DNA from: Allium sativum
Lineage: Eukaryota > Streptophyta > Magnoliopsida > Asparagales > Amaryllidaceae
Assembly (NCBI GenBank): GCA_030737875.1
Contig: CM060922.1
Coordinates: 227,771,835-227,835,834 of the forward strand
Length of the DNA stretch: 64,000 nucleotides
Direction: 5' to 3'
Shown: piece by piece, positions 48,075 to 59,341 of the stretch
How the letters are laid out: every line of letters starts with the position of its first letter
How positions within the stretch are numbered: the first letter of the stretch is position 1
The notes under the pieces: generated by a model
The model's database searches: none
What the model was told of the DNA's origin: nothing
The model's input: only the letters and a program-made list of their open reading frames with translations
Translations under genes and position numbers: made by a program

Positions 48075-48968
48075 CTAAACTTTTTGTATGAGAGAATTAC
48101 ATTCTGAATAATGTAGATAATTGGCTGATATAGGCACCCCTAGATATTTGATTGGCAAATTCCCTTGTTGAAAACCCAGAGTTTGCTAAATCTGATCTGA
48201 ATTTGTTATTGAATGACTAAAAAAGACTTTAGTCTTATTTGCATTTACATTAAGTCCTGCATAAAAGCTTAAATTCTGAAAAATCTTTTTGAGTATCTGA
48301 GCATTATAATTGCATGATTTACCAAATATCATAAGATCATCAGCATACAGGAGGTGTGAAACTATAGGCTGAACTGCATTGCTAGGCTGAAAAATCTTCT
48401 GTTGAGTTACTTCATCCATCATATAGGAAAAAAATTGCATAGCAATTGTAAACAGATAAGGTGATAGGGGATCACCCTGTCTTATTCCTCTATTAGATGT
48501 AATAAACCCTTTAGGAACACCTTGTATCATAATTGAAAAAGTTGCTGTTGACATGCATTCATAGATGATGTTTATGAAATGTGTAGGAAACTTCATTTTG
48601 GACATTATATAGCATATGAATTCTCTATTAACACAGTCATAAGCTTTTTGCAGATCAACTTTTACACACATTTTTGGCATTCCTTTTTTCTTGAAGTCCC
48701 TCAACAACTCATGTGCTAGTAAAATATTTTCCCCAATGTATCTACCATACACAAAAGCACTCTGATTTTCTGATATTAGACAAGGCAGGAAATGTTTCAA
48801 TCTATTACATAAAACTTTGGCAAAGATTTTATAATAGACATTGCAGCATGATATAGGTCTATAGTGTGCTATCTCTGATGGTCTGTCATTTTTTGGAATT
48901 AATGTAATGAGTGTATGATTTACAGACTTAGGTAGTTTACCTGACCTAAATATATCTGAGATTGCCAA
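48075..48968 (-). pseudogene. LINE ORF2, reverse transcriptase core
   Basis: Same frame as the endonuclease part. RT motifs are HTLITLIPKNDRPSEIAHYRPISCC, here given only by its core LIPKN and RPISC, then VKVDLQKAYDCVNREF, GIRQGDPLSPYLFTIAMQF and the catalytic LLYADDLMIFGKS. Stops at 48186-48188 and 48075-48077 interrupt the frame after the RT palm. Confidence 0.88.
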
Positions 48969-49109
48969 TAACAGATCACTTTTTAACTCATCCCAATGAA
49001 CTTTGAAGAATTTTGCATTAATTCCATCAGGCCCAGGACTTGATTCATCATCTATTGAAAATAAAGCTTCCTTGATTTCTGTAATATCAATAGGATGTAG
49101 AAGAAATTC

Positions 49110-50381
49110 CTACCCTTTTGAATTTATTGTCGAAATTGGGGTAAAATCAGGAAAAGATGAATTCCTAGCACCATTAAACATTCCTTGAAAATAATTAATA
49201 GCCTGTGCTTCAATTTCTTCAGCCTTGTACAATAAATTTCCAGATTGATCAATTAAAGCCCTGATATGATTGAAAAATCTTCTGTTTGACATTCTGGAGT
49301 AAAAAAACTTTGAGTTTGTATCAGATTGCTGAAGCCAAGTGACCTTTGCTTGCTGTCTAAATGCTTTGAAATGGATTTTTTGCAAATTCTGAACTTCTTT
49401 TTTTGCCAATAGGTAGTTATCATAGAGGATGCAGTCTTCTGGATCATCATCAGCAGCTTTCTCTAATTGATTTGCAACTTCTTCAGCTAAACTAAGGTCA
49501 TGTTGCTTTTTATCTCTCAGTTTATTCCAGTTTTTAAGTTCAATTTTGCAATTTTTTAACTTTTGCATGAACTTGTATCCATGAAAACCCCAAACTTCTG
49601 AATTGAGCCCTTTATGAACTGCTACACTGTAACCTTCTAAAAATTGCCAATTATTTTTATATCTAAATGGAAATCCCTTTACCTCTGGAGTAGAAATAAG
49701 ATCAACCATTAAGGGATTATGATCACTTGATTTCTGGGGAAAAGATAATGCTTTCATATTAAGAAACAAATGCAAACAGTCATTATTTACCAAAATTTTG
49801 TCAATACATGTAGCAATTCCTTTTCTACGCCAAGTATAATTAAACCCAAGAGGTTTTATTTCAGATAATGATACTTGCAATATAAATTTCTGAAATTCTC
49901 TAATTTGCTGAAAAGGTACTGCTAATCCACCTTTTTTATCTTTTGGAGATGAAACATTATTGAAATCCCCCATTAGAATCCAGGCTTTACTTATCAAACA
50001 AGCTTCATTTGCCAAATTATCCCACAAAGTGATTCTCTCTGCAAATAAGTTGCTTGCATAAATGACAGAAAATATTAACTCTAAGCCTCCTTTATTACTT
50101 ACATTAAGAGTCATATGTTGAAAGGAAAATGATGTTAACATAACATCCCACACATTTGTATCCCATATAAGTAAGATTCTTCCTGAAGAGTGAGCAGAGT
50201 TATTAGTTAGATATCTCCAAGAGCTTGGTAACATAGATGCAAACAAAACTAAATTATTAGAAGACAGTTTAGTTTCAACTAAACCAACCAAAGTTGATTT
50301 AGTGAAATTTAGGAGAGATAACACTTCCTTCATACGAAATATAGTGTTCATCCCCCTAACATTCCATGTAAGCATCGTCAT
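49110..50381 (-). pseudogene. LINE ORF2, endonuclease and N-terminal RT part
   Basis: Begins with the ATG at 50381, which overlaps the ORF1 stop as ATGA. The apurinic/apyrimidinic-type endonuclease shows LTWNVRGMN, VETKLSSNN, LMGDFNNV and SSDHNPLMVDL with its catalytic N, E, D and SDH residues. It nicks the target DNA to prime reverse transcription. The frame stops at TAG 49110-49112, but the same frame continues to the RT core (48968 onward), so a single point mutation separates them. Confidence 0.9.
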
Positions 50382-51532
50382 TTAATTGAAGAAGAACTCC
50401 TTGTTGCTCTTTTAGAAGGAGGAATAACTGTTGTATTAGTTGTTGCATTGCCATTTTTGCCATAATTTCCATTCTTATCTACCATGCTTGAGACATCAAC
50501 CTGTTTACCCTTATCCATCTGCATTTCTTTGTCATTAGCTAAGATTGCTTCAGCTACAATATTTAAATCATCTGGCAAAACTGTTTTAGGAAGATTAACA
50601 TCCAAAAAGTCCAAATCATCTGCTAGATTGGATGTTGAACTGTCTGCTACATCTGTTTTTTCCATAACTTCTGTGTTTTCTTGTTCTGCATTTTCTTCTT
50701 CTATTTCATTATTTTCATTTTGACTATCAGGTGGATACCATCTTGGATCATTTGAAACTTCATGAAATAAATCATCATGACCAAACTGATTACATTGAAG
50801 ACATCTGGATGGGATGAACTCATATTCTACAGTTAAGTTGATCTTAACTCCGTCATGCATTAAAATGGGTATTACTGTTTTAAGATCTGTAGCTGTATCT
50901 ATTGTTAGTAATACCCTAGCATATTTTGTAAAACGTTTGTATGCTGTATTTTCATCAACTAGATCCGGTTTAGCTATAAAACTTGCTATCATTTGAATAG
51001 CTTCATTAGTCCAATACTCCATAGGTAGATCAACTAGCCTAGCCCAGATCTGAACTGTATTACTTTGTTTTTTAGAAAAATCATAGCCTGGGCACCAAGA
51101 ATCAATCGGTAGTAATCTTCCAAAATAGGAGTAAGTAGATGTTTCCAAAATACGAATGTAATCTGATTGAAGCTCAAACTGAACAGCAAAATCAAATAGA
51201 GGAGAAACATGGATATGAAAGTTACCCTGTGGTTTCCACACTTTTGTAATATAATCCTTGAGTTTGATCGAAGATAGTCTGAAATGAATCGGTATTAAAG
51301 CTATCGTGTTAATCCAAGCTTCATTTGATTTTTTGTAGATTTGTTCTGGAATAACGACACAATCAGCTGAAGGCTTGATAAACTTGAGCAATCGATCAGA
51401 TCTATCATATTTACTTGGTCCGCTTGTGGGATTTTGTGATGTATTTGTTAGATCTGGATTTGTTTGTACTTTTTCTGTATTTTGAGGATGATTGCGAGGG
51501 TTTCTCATATTTGGTAAAGAAGAGGACGCCAT
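50378..51532 (-). CDS. LINE ORF1 (DUF4283-type RNA-binding protein), 384 aa
   Basis: Nucleic-acid-binding protein of plant L1 elements. After a polar N-terminus rich in N, S and P, residues about 60-230 form the DUF4283-like region (WKPQGNFHIHVSPLFDFAV, IWARLVDLPMEYW). A zinc-knuckle-like CLQCNQFGHDDLFHE follows near residue 245, but the final Cys of the CCHC pattern is missing. The C-terminal part is acidic (EEENAEQENTE) and ends in a basic patch (PPSKRATRSSSSIK). Intact from ATG to TGA, unlike ORF2. The stop overlaps the ORF2 start by ATGA. Confidence 0.88.
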   Translation of the reverse strand: MASSSLPNMRNPRNHPQNTEKVQTNPDLTNTSQNPTSGPSKYDRSDRLLKFIKPSADCVVIPEQIYKKSNEAWINTIALIPIHFRLSSIKLKDYITKVWKPQGNFHIHVSPLFDFAVQFELQSDYIRILETSTYSYFGRLLPIDSWCPGYDFSKKQSNTVQIWARLVDLPMEYWTNEAIQMIASFIAKPDLVDENTAYKRFTKYARVLLTIDTATDLKTVIPILMHDGVKINLTVEYEFIPSRCLQCNQFGHDDLFHEVSNDPRWYPPDSQNENNEIEEENAEQENTEVMEKTDVADSSTSNLADDLDFLDVNLPKTVLPDDLNIVAEAILANDKEMQMDKGKQVDVSSMVDKNGNYGKNGNATTNTTVIPPSKRATRSSSSIK

Positions 51533-51570
51533 TAAAGTGTAAAATTTTGTATTAATTTTGTATTATAATT

Positions 51571-51596
51571 GAGTATGTGTATATATATATATATAT
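51571..51596. repeat. LINE target duplication, right side
   Basis: GAGTATGTGTATATATATAT, matching 46488 onward with one base difference. Marks the LINE 5' end at 51570. Confidence 0.7.
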
Positions 51597-52487
51597 TCGT
51601 ATTTAAATATATTTCAATTTCACTTCAATAACATTTCAATTTATTTCAACGCATATATCACTTTTTATAACGCATATATAACTTATACATCGAACATACA
51701 ACTTATACAACGCTTATATATGAGGTGTACAACACTTATATAACTCGTACATTGACTATATAATTTATACATCATTGTTTTCCATATTGTTTATAAATTA
51801 TAAATCTCACATTGGGTTCCACTCCACCAAAAATAGCTGAAGGCTCATAAAAATATGCGGTCTCTTCTAGAATGTAGAAGACGTCCACACGAGTCCATGT
51901 CTCTCGTTTCACTGAATTTCGTCAAGAAACGAAAAAGATATAATTTTTATTGTAAAATTATAAACCGTAGCGCTTTAAAGTGATATAGAATAGCTTAAAA
52001 TAATATAAGCCATTACCTTTCAATATTCTTCAAAATTAGGTTTTCGATTTGCGACCAAACCGTGCAGCGATTCATCGATCGGTCTTCACCACAAGGAAGA
52101 GGGAGGAGAGAGCTTCAGGCGCAAGATGGTGGGGTCCAGTTCGACCTGGCCAGGAAGCGGCGGCGGCGGCGGCGGCTTCGGCTTGAACGTCGGATGTTTG
52201 GAGCGTCGATTCCCCTTGTACACACGACGAGAATTCACAAAACCGACATGGATTTGAAGATCTAAGGGAGATCTATAAAATTCTCCAAAGGAGCAGCACG
52301 TTTTATTGCGTGTAGGAGGAGGAGAGAAGGAATGAAGGGAGGCTGCCGTTCGTCAATGCTGATACGGGGAGAGAGAAATTTATGAGGGTCAATCAGATTT
52401 TTCAATTTATTTATATATTTTTAAATTTCTAATATACCCCTTGTCACATATCAGCTCTAATCCGAACCCAACGACTGTCGTCCCTAG

Positions 52488-52497
52488 CTATATACCC
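52488..52497 (-). promoter_or_regulatory. Putative solo-LTR TATA box
   Basis: GGGTATATAG on the minus strand, about 780 bp from the LTR start. The Tekay LTR has the same string about 385 bp from its start. Confidence 0.4.
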
Positions 52498-54633
52498 TCA
52501 TTCCGAACATAGTGGCATATGTTTCGTAGGCCCATTCGACTGTTTCAGTCAGTTTTTCCTCAAATTAAAATATAAAACATTCAATGTTTGATTTGAACGT
52601 ACATTTCAATTTGCCGAGGACACATACTGATTCTAAAAATTCCCGAAAAATAAATCTAGCTATGTTTTAACGATACGGTCCCAACAAAACTAGTTTCGTC
52701 GAATTCTGAGACCGTTTGAAAAATGGCCATTTTCTGGTCGATCCAATTTAACTGTAATTGACCAAAACACATTTTCCTTTGCCACGCTCACATATTAACT
52801 TCAAAAATTATGAAATTTGAAACCTAGCAATAATTTGACATCCCGGATCCAACAAAAGTGGTTTCATCGAATTCCGAGGTCGTTTGCAAAATGTCTATTT
52901 TCACGGGCTATATAATTTCTATAGCGACCTTTCTGAAAATTCATTTGGCCATAACTTTTGACTCTCGCTATGAAACTTCGATTTTTCAGATTCGTTAGAA
53001 AGATATTCACTAACAGATTTAAATATTTTTGGTTTCACTAAAATACATTTTATTTTGCACCCGGTACAGTCATTCAAAGTTTGAATTGAAATTTTGAAAC
53101 TGCCGCGCCATTTCAGGCCTTGTTTATAATTCAAAGTAATTATATTTATTTTCAGACATCGATTCAAACATAATTTTCGTCGTTATTATTTAAAATATTT
53201 ATTTTAAATATTTAAAATCCCCCAAAATAGCCAATTTAAAATTTTCAAACTAGTTCAGATTTTCCGGGTTGTTACAATCTAAATTAATAATTTGACCTAA
53301 AGATCCGGCGAATCCAAGCTACCTGTAAGATGATCAACTCCTACCTTGCTGAAATTTGGATGTTAGTTTTTGTGCTTTTACAGGTAAAAAATTTAAAGCT
53401 TACAGGTGGTTATCTTTTCAAAGAACTGTACCAGGCTAAAGATAATGCAAAACTCAGTCCACTGGAAATCAGAAGCAAAGAATAAAAGCTCAATGGAAGT
53501 ATAATATCCCTACAATAGAACATACTTTCTGACATTAAAAACTTACAAAAATAAAAAATGAAACTATACAAATTACAAATTTGAAGAATAAATAAATGGA
53601 GGTATAACTCCATAAAAAAATTTGAAGTGATTCAATGGATTAAGCAACAAAGATTTTCATATTTTTTTTCATCTCGAAACTTGATATACGATTGATCTAT
53701 CACAAAATATATACTATCAAAATTACTAAAATTCTCAGACCTTTGGGAATTATTGCCAACCATAGATGAAAGTACTATGACATTTATAAATTCCTCTTTT
53801 GATTAGAAGATAATTTATTTTGGTTTGATACAAAAACGTAAGAATTCATATGCAACCAATTCATACCCATGTCATCCTTTAATGATACTTTTTTTGAAAA
53901 CAAAAATGTGTGATCTTCTATTAAAGAAGAGAATCCTTTAATGATACTTCAAAAGCTTCACTTGTATTTTTGTTTCCAATTATTATTTTAATGTTATTTA
54001 GATAAAAAAGTGGTAAATATATGGGTTCAACAATGTGTACTTTTGATATTAATGGTGAAATGTTTGCGACAAATATATGTCATGGTTTTACTTCATACGT
54101 AACACATATGTGGATTATGCAAATCTAAATATCAATTAAGAAAGCAATGATCCAAATAAAAGCTATAAAGAATATTTATCAAGAATATAAAATGGAAATC
54201 AAACATCACAGAAAGATATCCAACTTACAGAATAGAGGCATTTCTGCATGAAGTGCATTTCATTTTCAACGGATTCACCTCAGTCTTTCTCTCATAGAGG
54301 AGTGAAGATTCATTTAACCTGTAATCAGACATATAGATTACACATCATAGCAAATGATATGAATATAACTGTACATAAACACCAAAATAATTTAAATAAA
54401 TGATAAACAATCCATCTCCTATAATGTAAAGAATAACATGATTTTTTTGTGTATCCAAAGGGTATCATAATTTTTCATCATAGTTCTGTTGTTTTAAACA
54501 CCATGTCACATAAGTCCAGCTATAGAAAACATATTTATCTAAATAAATATGCATGTACATAATTTAGTTTTATATTTAGAACACTAAGACATGAATTTTT
54601 CATTCAATAATCTATATGTAGTGGGCGTTGGTT

Positions 54634-54793
54634 TATGTACTGCAATAATAGTTGATTGTTTATCTTATTTGTTTATGTACTGCAATAATAGTTGAATTTT
54701 TAGCTTACTTATTTATGTACTGCAATAATAGTTGAAAGTTTAGCTTACTTGTTTATGTACTGCAATAATAGTTGAATGTTTATCTTACTTCTA
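54634..54793. repeat. 41-bp minisatellite, four units (copy B)
   Basis: Counterpart of the array at 39592-39760, with the same TTTATGTACTGCAATAATAG core and several unit-specific substitutions. Confidence 0.85.
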
Positions 54794-56444
54794 GACAACC
54801 AAGTGTATATAGTGGTACGTTCGGCATCTACTATAATATCTACAGCTATATAGGTGAACAACGAAATAAAAAATCAGTAGTACAATTATAAACCGTAATA
54901 ATTGTCCTTAAATAGAATATAACATGTACTTAAGAAAAACACTAATAAAAAAATGAAAGACTGCATTCATAAGAACATATTGAGAAGAATGCTATGCATT
55001 ACGTTTGAGCGTATACCATAAAATGGGTTCAATAGAAGATATACCATGAACTATGGCTGAAAAATTGAACAACTACATAAGTAAACATGCCTACTTCTTA
55101 TTATTTCCATTTATTAGGCCCCTAATATGAAGCATAAAATTAAAGTCAACAATGTACACTATTATCATTAACAGGCATGGAAACCCATCTGTAAAAGAAT
55201 ATAATATCACCTGACTATGCCATCTAGTCGAATCAGGTAACCTTAATATGGACTAAAACTAAGACTGAAAGGTACATCGCAATAATCCAGTATTAGCATC
55301 AAAATGCATATATTATAAAAAAGTTGAAATCAATCATGCATACAATAAAATTTTAGTGTTAAACAATTTAGAAAATCCATAACCTAATCAGATTGTTCAC
55401 ATTATTTTCGTAGAGTTCCTAGGTCTATATAAATTAGGAATAAAATTTAAATCTAAACAAATTTATAATATCTTTTGTTTGTATTTCTAACTTTTATTGT
55501 GTTGTAGTTGGTGAGTTTTTATAAGAACGCGGGGTCAGGGGTGACAAAAATATCCCTGTCATGCTTAATGCCTGGAAAGGGACTTTAGTCATTTCAAATG
55601 CTTCAATTGGGAGTATTCTCATTCCACATGATGTACCCAAAAATTATTTGCACATTATTAGCATTTTTCAATGTTTATTTTAAAATCCAAAGACTACACA
55701 CATACATAATTTATGAATAATGTTGATTTTTAACTACTAGTGTACCTTATCTATTCATAATAAGATAGAAGCATATGGAACGACCAACCTAGGTGCCAAG
55801 TGAGCTTGCATCAAAACCTTTCAATTTAAAAAAAACTTGGTTTTTATATGCAAATTAGAGAATCATGCGAAGAAGTAATATACTTTTCACTCATTCAAAT
55901 GGATCTGAAAAGGAAATTTTGCTGAAGACTTGAGGCTAAAAATTTGATGTTGTTGAAGGGAGGAGGTGAGAGTGGAGCATTTCATATAGAAATGTGGATA
56001 ATAATTGCAACTAAATGATTAATATGTCCTTAACTGCAGACACATAGAATAATTTTGTGATTTCGAAAGCTTCATTCAAGGGTTTTCCTATATAAATGGA
56101 TTTATTATCAAACATGAACTACTTATACACTTTTGAGTTTATCGTGTCAGTTGCTTCATGCTAATTGTGAATTGTTCTTGTATTTATAGCTCCAAAAAGC
56201 TCATGCAAATGATATACCAAAAACATCTAACTTGGCTACCCCAATATGTTCGTCATCTCTTGCTAGCTCAAAGGATACATCTAGTTCTCTAATATTTGAC
56301 ATTTGCAGCTACTGGATTAGCATAAAGTACAAAATGGTTTACTTAAAAGCGAAAATGGTTTGACCTCAATTTAATCTTTAGGATTTTATTTTTAGAAGGA
56401 GGAAAAGAAAGAAGAAGAAAAAAACATCCAGCCTTTCGGTATTT

Positions 56445-56528
56445 TTAAAGTACTTCAGGATCTTTGACAACTTCCTCTAACTTGTCTAAATACTTATCAA
56501 TAGTCCAAGAAAAGGATAAGTGCTTTTC
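56445..56528 (-). CDS. Terminal exon of an unidentified gene, copy B
   Basis: 84 nt after a TTTATTTAG acceptor, open to TAA, ending KYLDKLEEVVKDPEVL. It matches copy A in length, splice site and stop. It lies downstream (minus strand) of candidate exons at 56638-56697, about 56910-56972 and 57294-57364, and of the exon at 59250-59341. I do not recognise the protein. Confidence 0.5.
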   Translation of the reverse strand, partial: EKHLSFSWTIDKYLDKLEEVVKDPEVL

Positions 56529-58053
56529 CTAAATAAAAGGAATAGAAATAACACGCATTTACTACCATGGTCCAAGAAATAAAATCTCCAGGTGTTAGTT
56601 TAATCTATGTCATCGGTCTTAATGTGTATGTGCTAACCATGAAAGGTTCAGAAGCTTTAATCCATCTAATTCAATGGGTGTTATTATGTTTATAGAACTA
56701 TCTTTTTCTTTACGTGTGGTTAAATGCTATGACAAAAGAAAACCTTTGAACAAATATTTGAATATTGCGATATTGAATGCCCGATAGAAGACTAACTAAC
56801 GCCGATTGTACTATCCATGCTATAAGAGGAGGTCACAGCAGAAGAAACAACTAAAGTTTAAAAACACATATCAATAGATGTAGATTAAGGTAAATGAGAG
56901 TATAAGAAATATAGAACTTCAATAATGTGTGCATAATTTTCTCAAACTTAACACTGTCAACTTCATACGGTACTGGTAGAAAAATGAATGCATAACTAAA
57001 TAGGAATGAGCATCTCTAATACAACCAAACAATTGTATAGGCAATAAGCTGATTAAAGAAAAGATCGATAAAGTATTAAGGAAGAGCTAAAGAAAGAGGG
57101 AAAATATCAAACTTATTGTACTACAAAGTTGAATTTTATATTGTACAATCCCTCAGCTTCTTACATAGGAACATGGATAGACAAATGGGATTGCAAAAAT
57201 TATTCCTAATCCAAAAGTTACTCAAGAGAAATGAAAGGGATGAAAAAAGAAATAGTTTAAGCAACTATCATATGATGTTAAAAAATATCTTACCTAAATG
57301 AGATAATGCACAACATTTTCCAGTATTTATGTGTACAGTCATGATGCACATAAAAATTACCATCCTTAGCTATAGAATGTTACAATGGATGCATGCATCC
57401 TGTAAGTAGTAAAATAAAATAAAAACTCAAATAGTATATATGTATGAAAGATAAACATGAGTATTCTTTGACTATGAATCTAATCATTGTTAATTTAATA
57501 AGAATACCAATCATTTGAGTTAATGGCATTACTTTGGGCCTAGGAATAATATAAGACTAAAAGGGTTATACAACTGACCCAATTCATATTTTGAATGCAT
57601 AGACAATACACATCATTCGCTTTAAAGAAATTACATTCTATGCAGCAACTTCACAAAATTTGCCTAACTTGAAATAAAAAGAGCAAAAGTATCAATATAC
57701 TTTGCTATAATATTAATTTTTGTACTTTATTCTCTAAACATAATTAAACATATTGTATCTGACAAACTTGGCACCATCTTTCATTTGATGAAAATTAATT
57801 TGATTTATTTATATGTCAATGTGCTAGTGGACCACCATTTCAAATTTATTGAAGAGTAAAATACCTACATAACATAAATCTTTAAACTATGAAGGTTTCA
57901 GCAAAAAAAAATGGTATAAAATGTGCAATTTCATTTAGCACATTATTGTAACATAATAAAGAGTCACTAATATGGTGCTTAAATGTAGCATATGTAATGT
58001 ATAAGAACATTATACAATTTTAAGTATCAACAGATATCTTTATTATGGTTGGG

Positions 58054-59249
58054 ATTCTTCAAGGTCCTTTGTTGGATATGATTTAATTGACTTTGTCTTA
58101 GAGATTGCATGATACAAAAAAAAAGAGTCGGTTTGATGATTATTGACTAAAGAACTAAACATGTATAAATTATAAATCAGAGTACAGGCATGTAGATAAC
58201 ATGCATGTCAAATTTGAGGCAAACCATGATGCATTCCATATTTTATAGTTACTTATGTATATGTAGTTTAAAAGCTAATTAATGGGAGAAACAACTTTCG
58301 ACAAATTAAAATCTTGGAATTTCTTTATATAATTTGACCAAATTGTATAATTATAGGTGTTTTAGGAATAAAGAAACCATTTTTAGTAGCTATCTCAAAA
58401 TCACCCAACATTAGCATGAAGATGAATAAGCTCCTATGAACAAAGTTAAAAAAAAAACTACTGAAAAGGGTGAATTTGCACAATCTTATATCTTGATATT
58501 ATCATGGACATAGTACTCATCCTTCGATAGTTATCATCATCATCAATCCTGCTTATTTGAAAATAAAACTTCATTTGATAACTTACCAACACTCTTCAAA
58601 CTCCATAAAGAACACTTTGTTGTGAATAAATCATAATAATTGTAAACTTAGGCGAAATATAACTATGAGTAATATAGTTTCCACAAAATCAGTATGGATA
58701 TTAGCTACAATGGACCATTTAGTTATTTGCTGGTAATGGTGTGTGCAGGCAGGCACGCACCTGTCTTATATTTTTTAGAACAACTTGCAGGTAAAAAAAA
58801 AAGCAAGCCTTATATTTGGTAAGACTACGAACACGCAGATGTAAGCTTTGTATTTTTAAACCTGAAAGAACATATTTTAACGAAATCATGTTCCCACCTA
58901 ATAAAATAATGTATAAAATACATGAAGAACTAATCGAATCAAATAAACCAACATGCTATCTTCAACCAATATAATAAAGCCTATAACATATGTCAAAATA
59001 ACATCCAGTTCAAATATGTAGTTGAAGATCACAATAAATTTATTCCACTTACTACAAAGAAGAAATAATATATCAAAATGCCAAACGGGCACACATAAAT
59101 AAAAGGAAGTACTATTTTTTTAGTTGAACGAAAATAGTTTTGATTTATAATTCAAGGAGCATACAAATTAAAATGCTTAAAGTTTCAAAATAAACATCAA
59201 ATCTTATGTTATCTTTGGTAAATTAGAAGTTTGAAATGGAACAACAAAC
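58054..59249. other. Single-copy DNA right of the duplication, no further exon placed
   Basis: AT-rich and, if the candidate gene is real, mostly intron. No ORF here is convincing. Confidence 0.45.
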
Positions 59250-59341
59250 CTTGTTTGCTGAGCATTAGCCAACGGATCACAAAGAAGTCCAGTTTTAAGA
59301 ATGAACTCCCGAAATTGCAGCTGTCCCAACATATTTACCCT
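59250..59341 (-). CDS. Candidate internal exon with MLGQLQFREF segment
   Basis: The minus strand reads from a TACACTGCAG acceptor through 30 codons to a donor (ACAAG, GTTTGTTG). The residues MLGQLQFREFILKTGLLCDP and LANAQQTR have strongly coding character. The acceptor side of this exon is repeated 284 bp upstream at about 59599-59626, where the reading diverges after LGQLQ. Unknown product; it would be an upstream exon of the gene ending at 56445. Confidence 0.45.

Larger units (their letters stand above)
46538..51570 (-). mobile_element. L1-like LINE (non-LTR retrotransposon), decayed
   Basis: The 5' end is near 51570 and the 3' end near 46538, with AATAAA about 10 bases from the end (minus strand). 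ORF1 (RNA-binding) and ORF2 (endonuclease, RT, C-terminal zinc finger) are in the expected order. It is flanked by a GAGTATG(TA)n duplication and has no long poly(A) tail. ORF2 carries three in-frame stops and a frameshift in a G-run, so this copy is inactive. It appears close to full length. Confidence 0.9.
43277..53276 (-). mobile_element. Solo LTR, about 5 kb, interrupted by a LINE
   Basis: On the minus strand it begins TGTAACAACCCGG (53276) and ends GGTTTGGGTCGTCACG (43277); the expected final CA has become CG. A perfect 5-bp target duplication, atcta, is at 43272-43276 and 53277-53281. The ends resemble the Tekay LTR ends (TGTAACGACCC ... CCGTCACA), and a GGGTATATAGC box on the minus strand sits at a similar place (52488-52497). 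No second LTR copy, primer site or coding region lies inside, so I read it as a solo LTR left by LTR-LTR recombination; a long non-autonomous element is the alternative. Without the LINE the unit is about 4.97 kb. The fragment at 1707-2900 is a relative. Confidence 0.75.
43167..58053. repeat. Tandem segmental duplication, copy B (interrupted by the solo LTR)
   Basis: Copy B runs 43167-43276, is interrupted by the solo LTR (43277-53276) and its target duplicate, and resumes at 53277-58053. Removing the insertion restores full colinearity with copy A through the TSD atcta. It contains the 41-bp minisatellite (54634-54793) and the 3' exons of the unidentified minus-strand gene. The A-run that is 34 long in copy A is only a short interrupted (AAAAT) stretch here (near 57411). 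Sequence right of 58053 has no counterpart next to copy A. Confidence 0.9.
56445..59341 (-). other. Candidate multi-exon gene of unknown function (minus strand)
   Basis: Five candidate exons on one strand: 59250-59341 (reads MLGQLQFREFILKTGLLCDP), 57294-57364 (GNFYVHHDCTHKYWKMLC), about 56910-56972 (acceptor TTTTTCTACCAG, reads YEVDSVKFEKIMHTLLKF), 56638-56697 (ITPIELDGLKLLNLS) and 56445-56528 (terminal). Each has at least one plausible splice site, and the last four are conserved in duplication copy A. Reading phases do not all join cleanly, and exons are probably missing or misplaced, so I do not give a full model. No family was recognised. Alternatives are a decayed host gene or a gene fragment carried by an unrecognised element. 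Confidence 0.4.

Noticed and set aside
52062..52265. 68-codon Arg/Gly-rich plus-strand ORF in the solo LTR
   Set aside because: It lies antisense to the LTR leader over a CGG repeat, with no domain.
38134..58053. The 4.9-kb direct repeats as LTRs of one giant element
   Set aside because: Their ends are not TG...CA, the 121-bp spacer has no primer site or coding region, and no target duplication flanks the pair.
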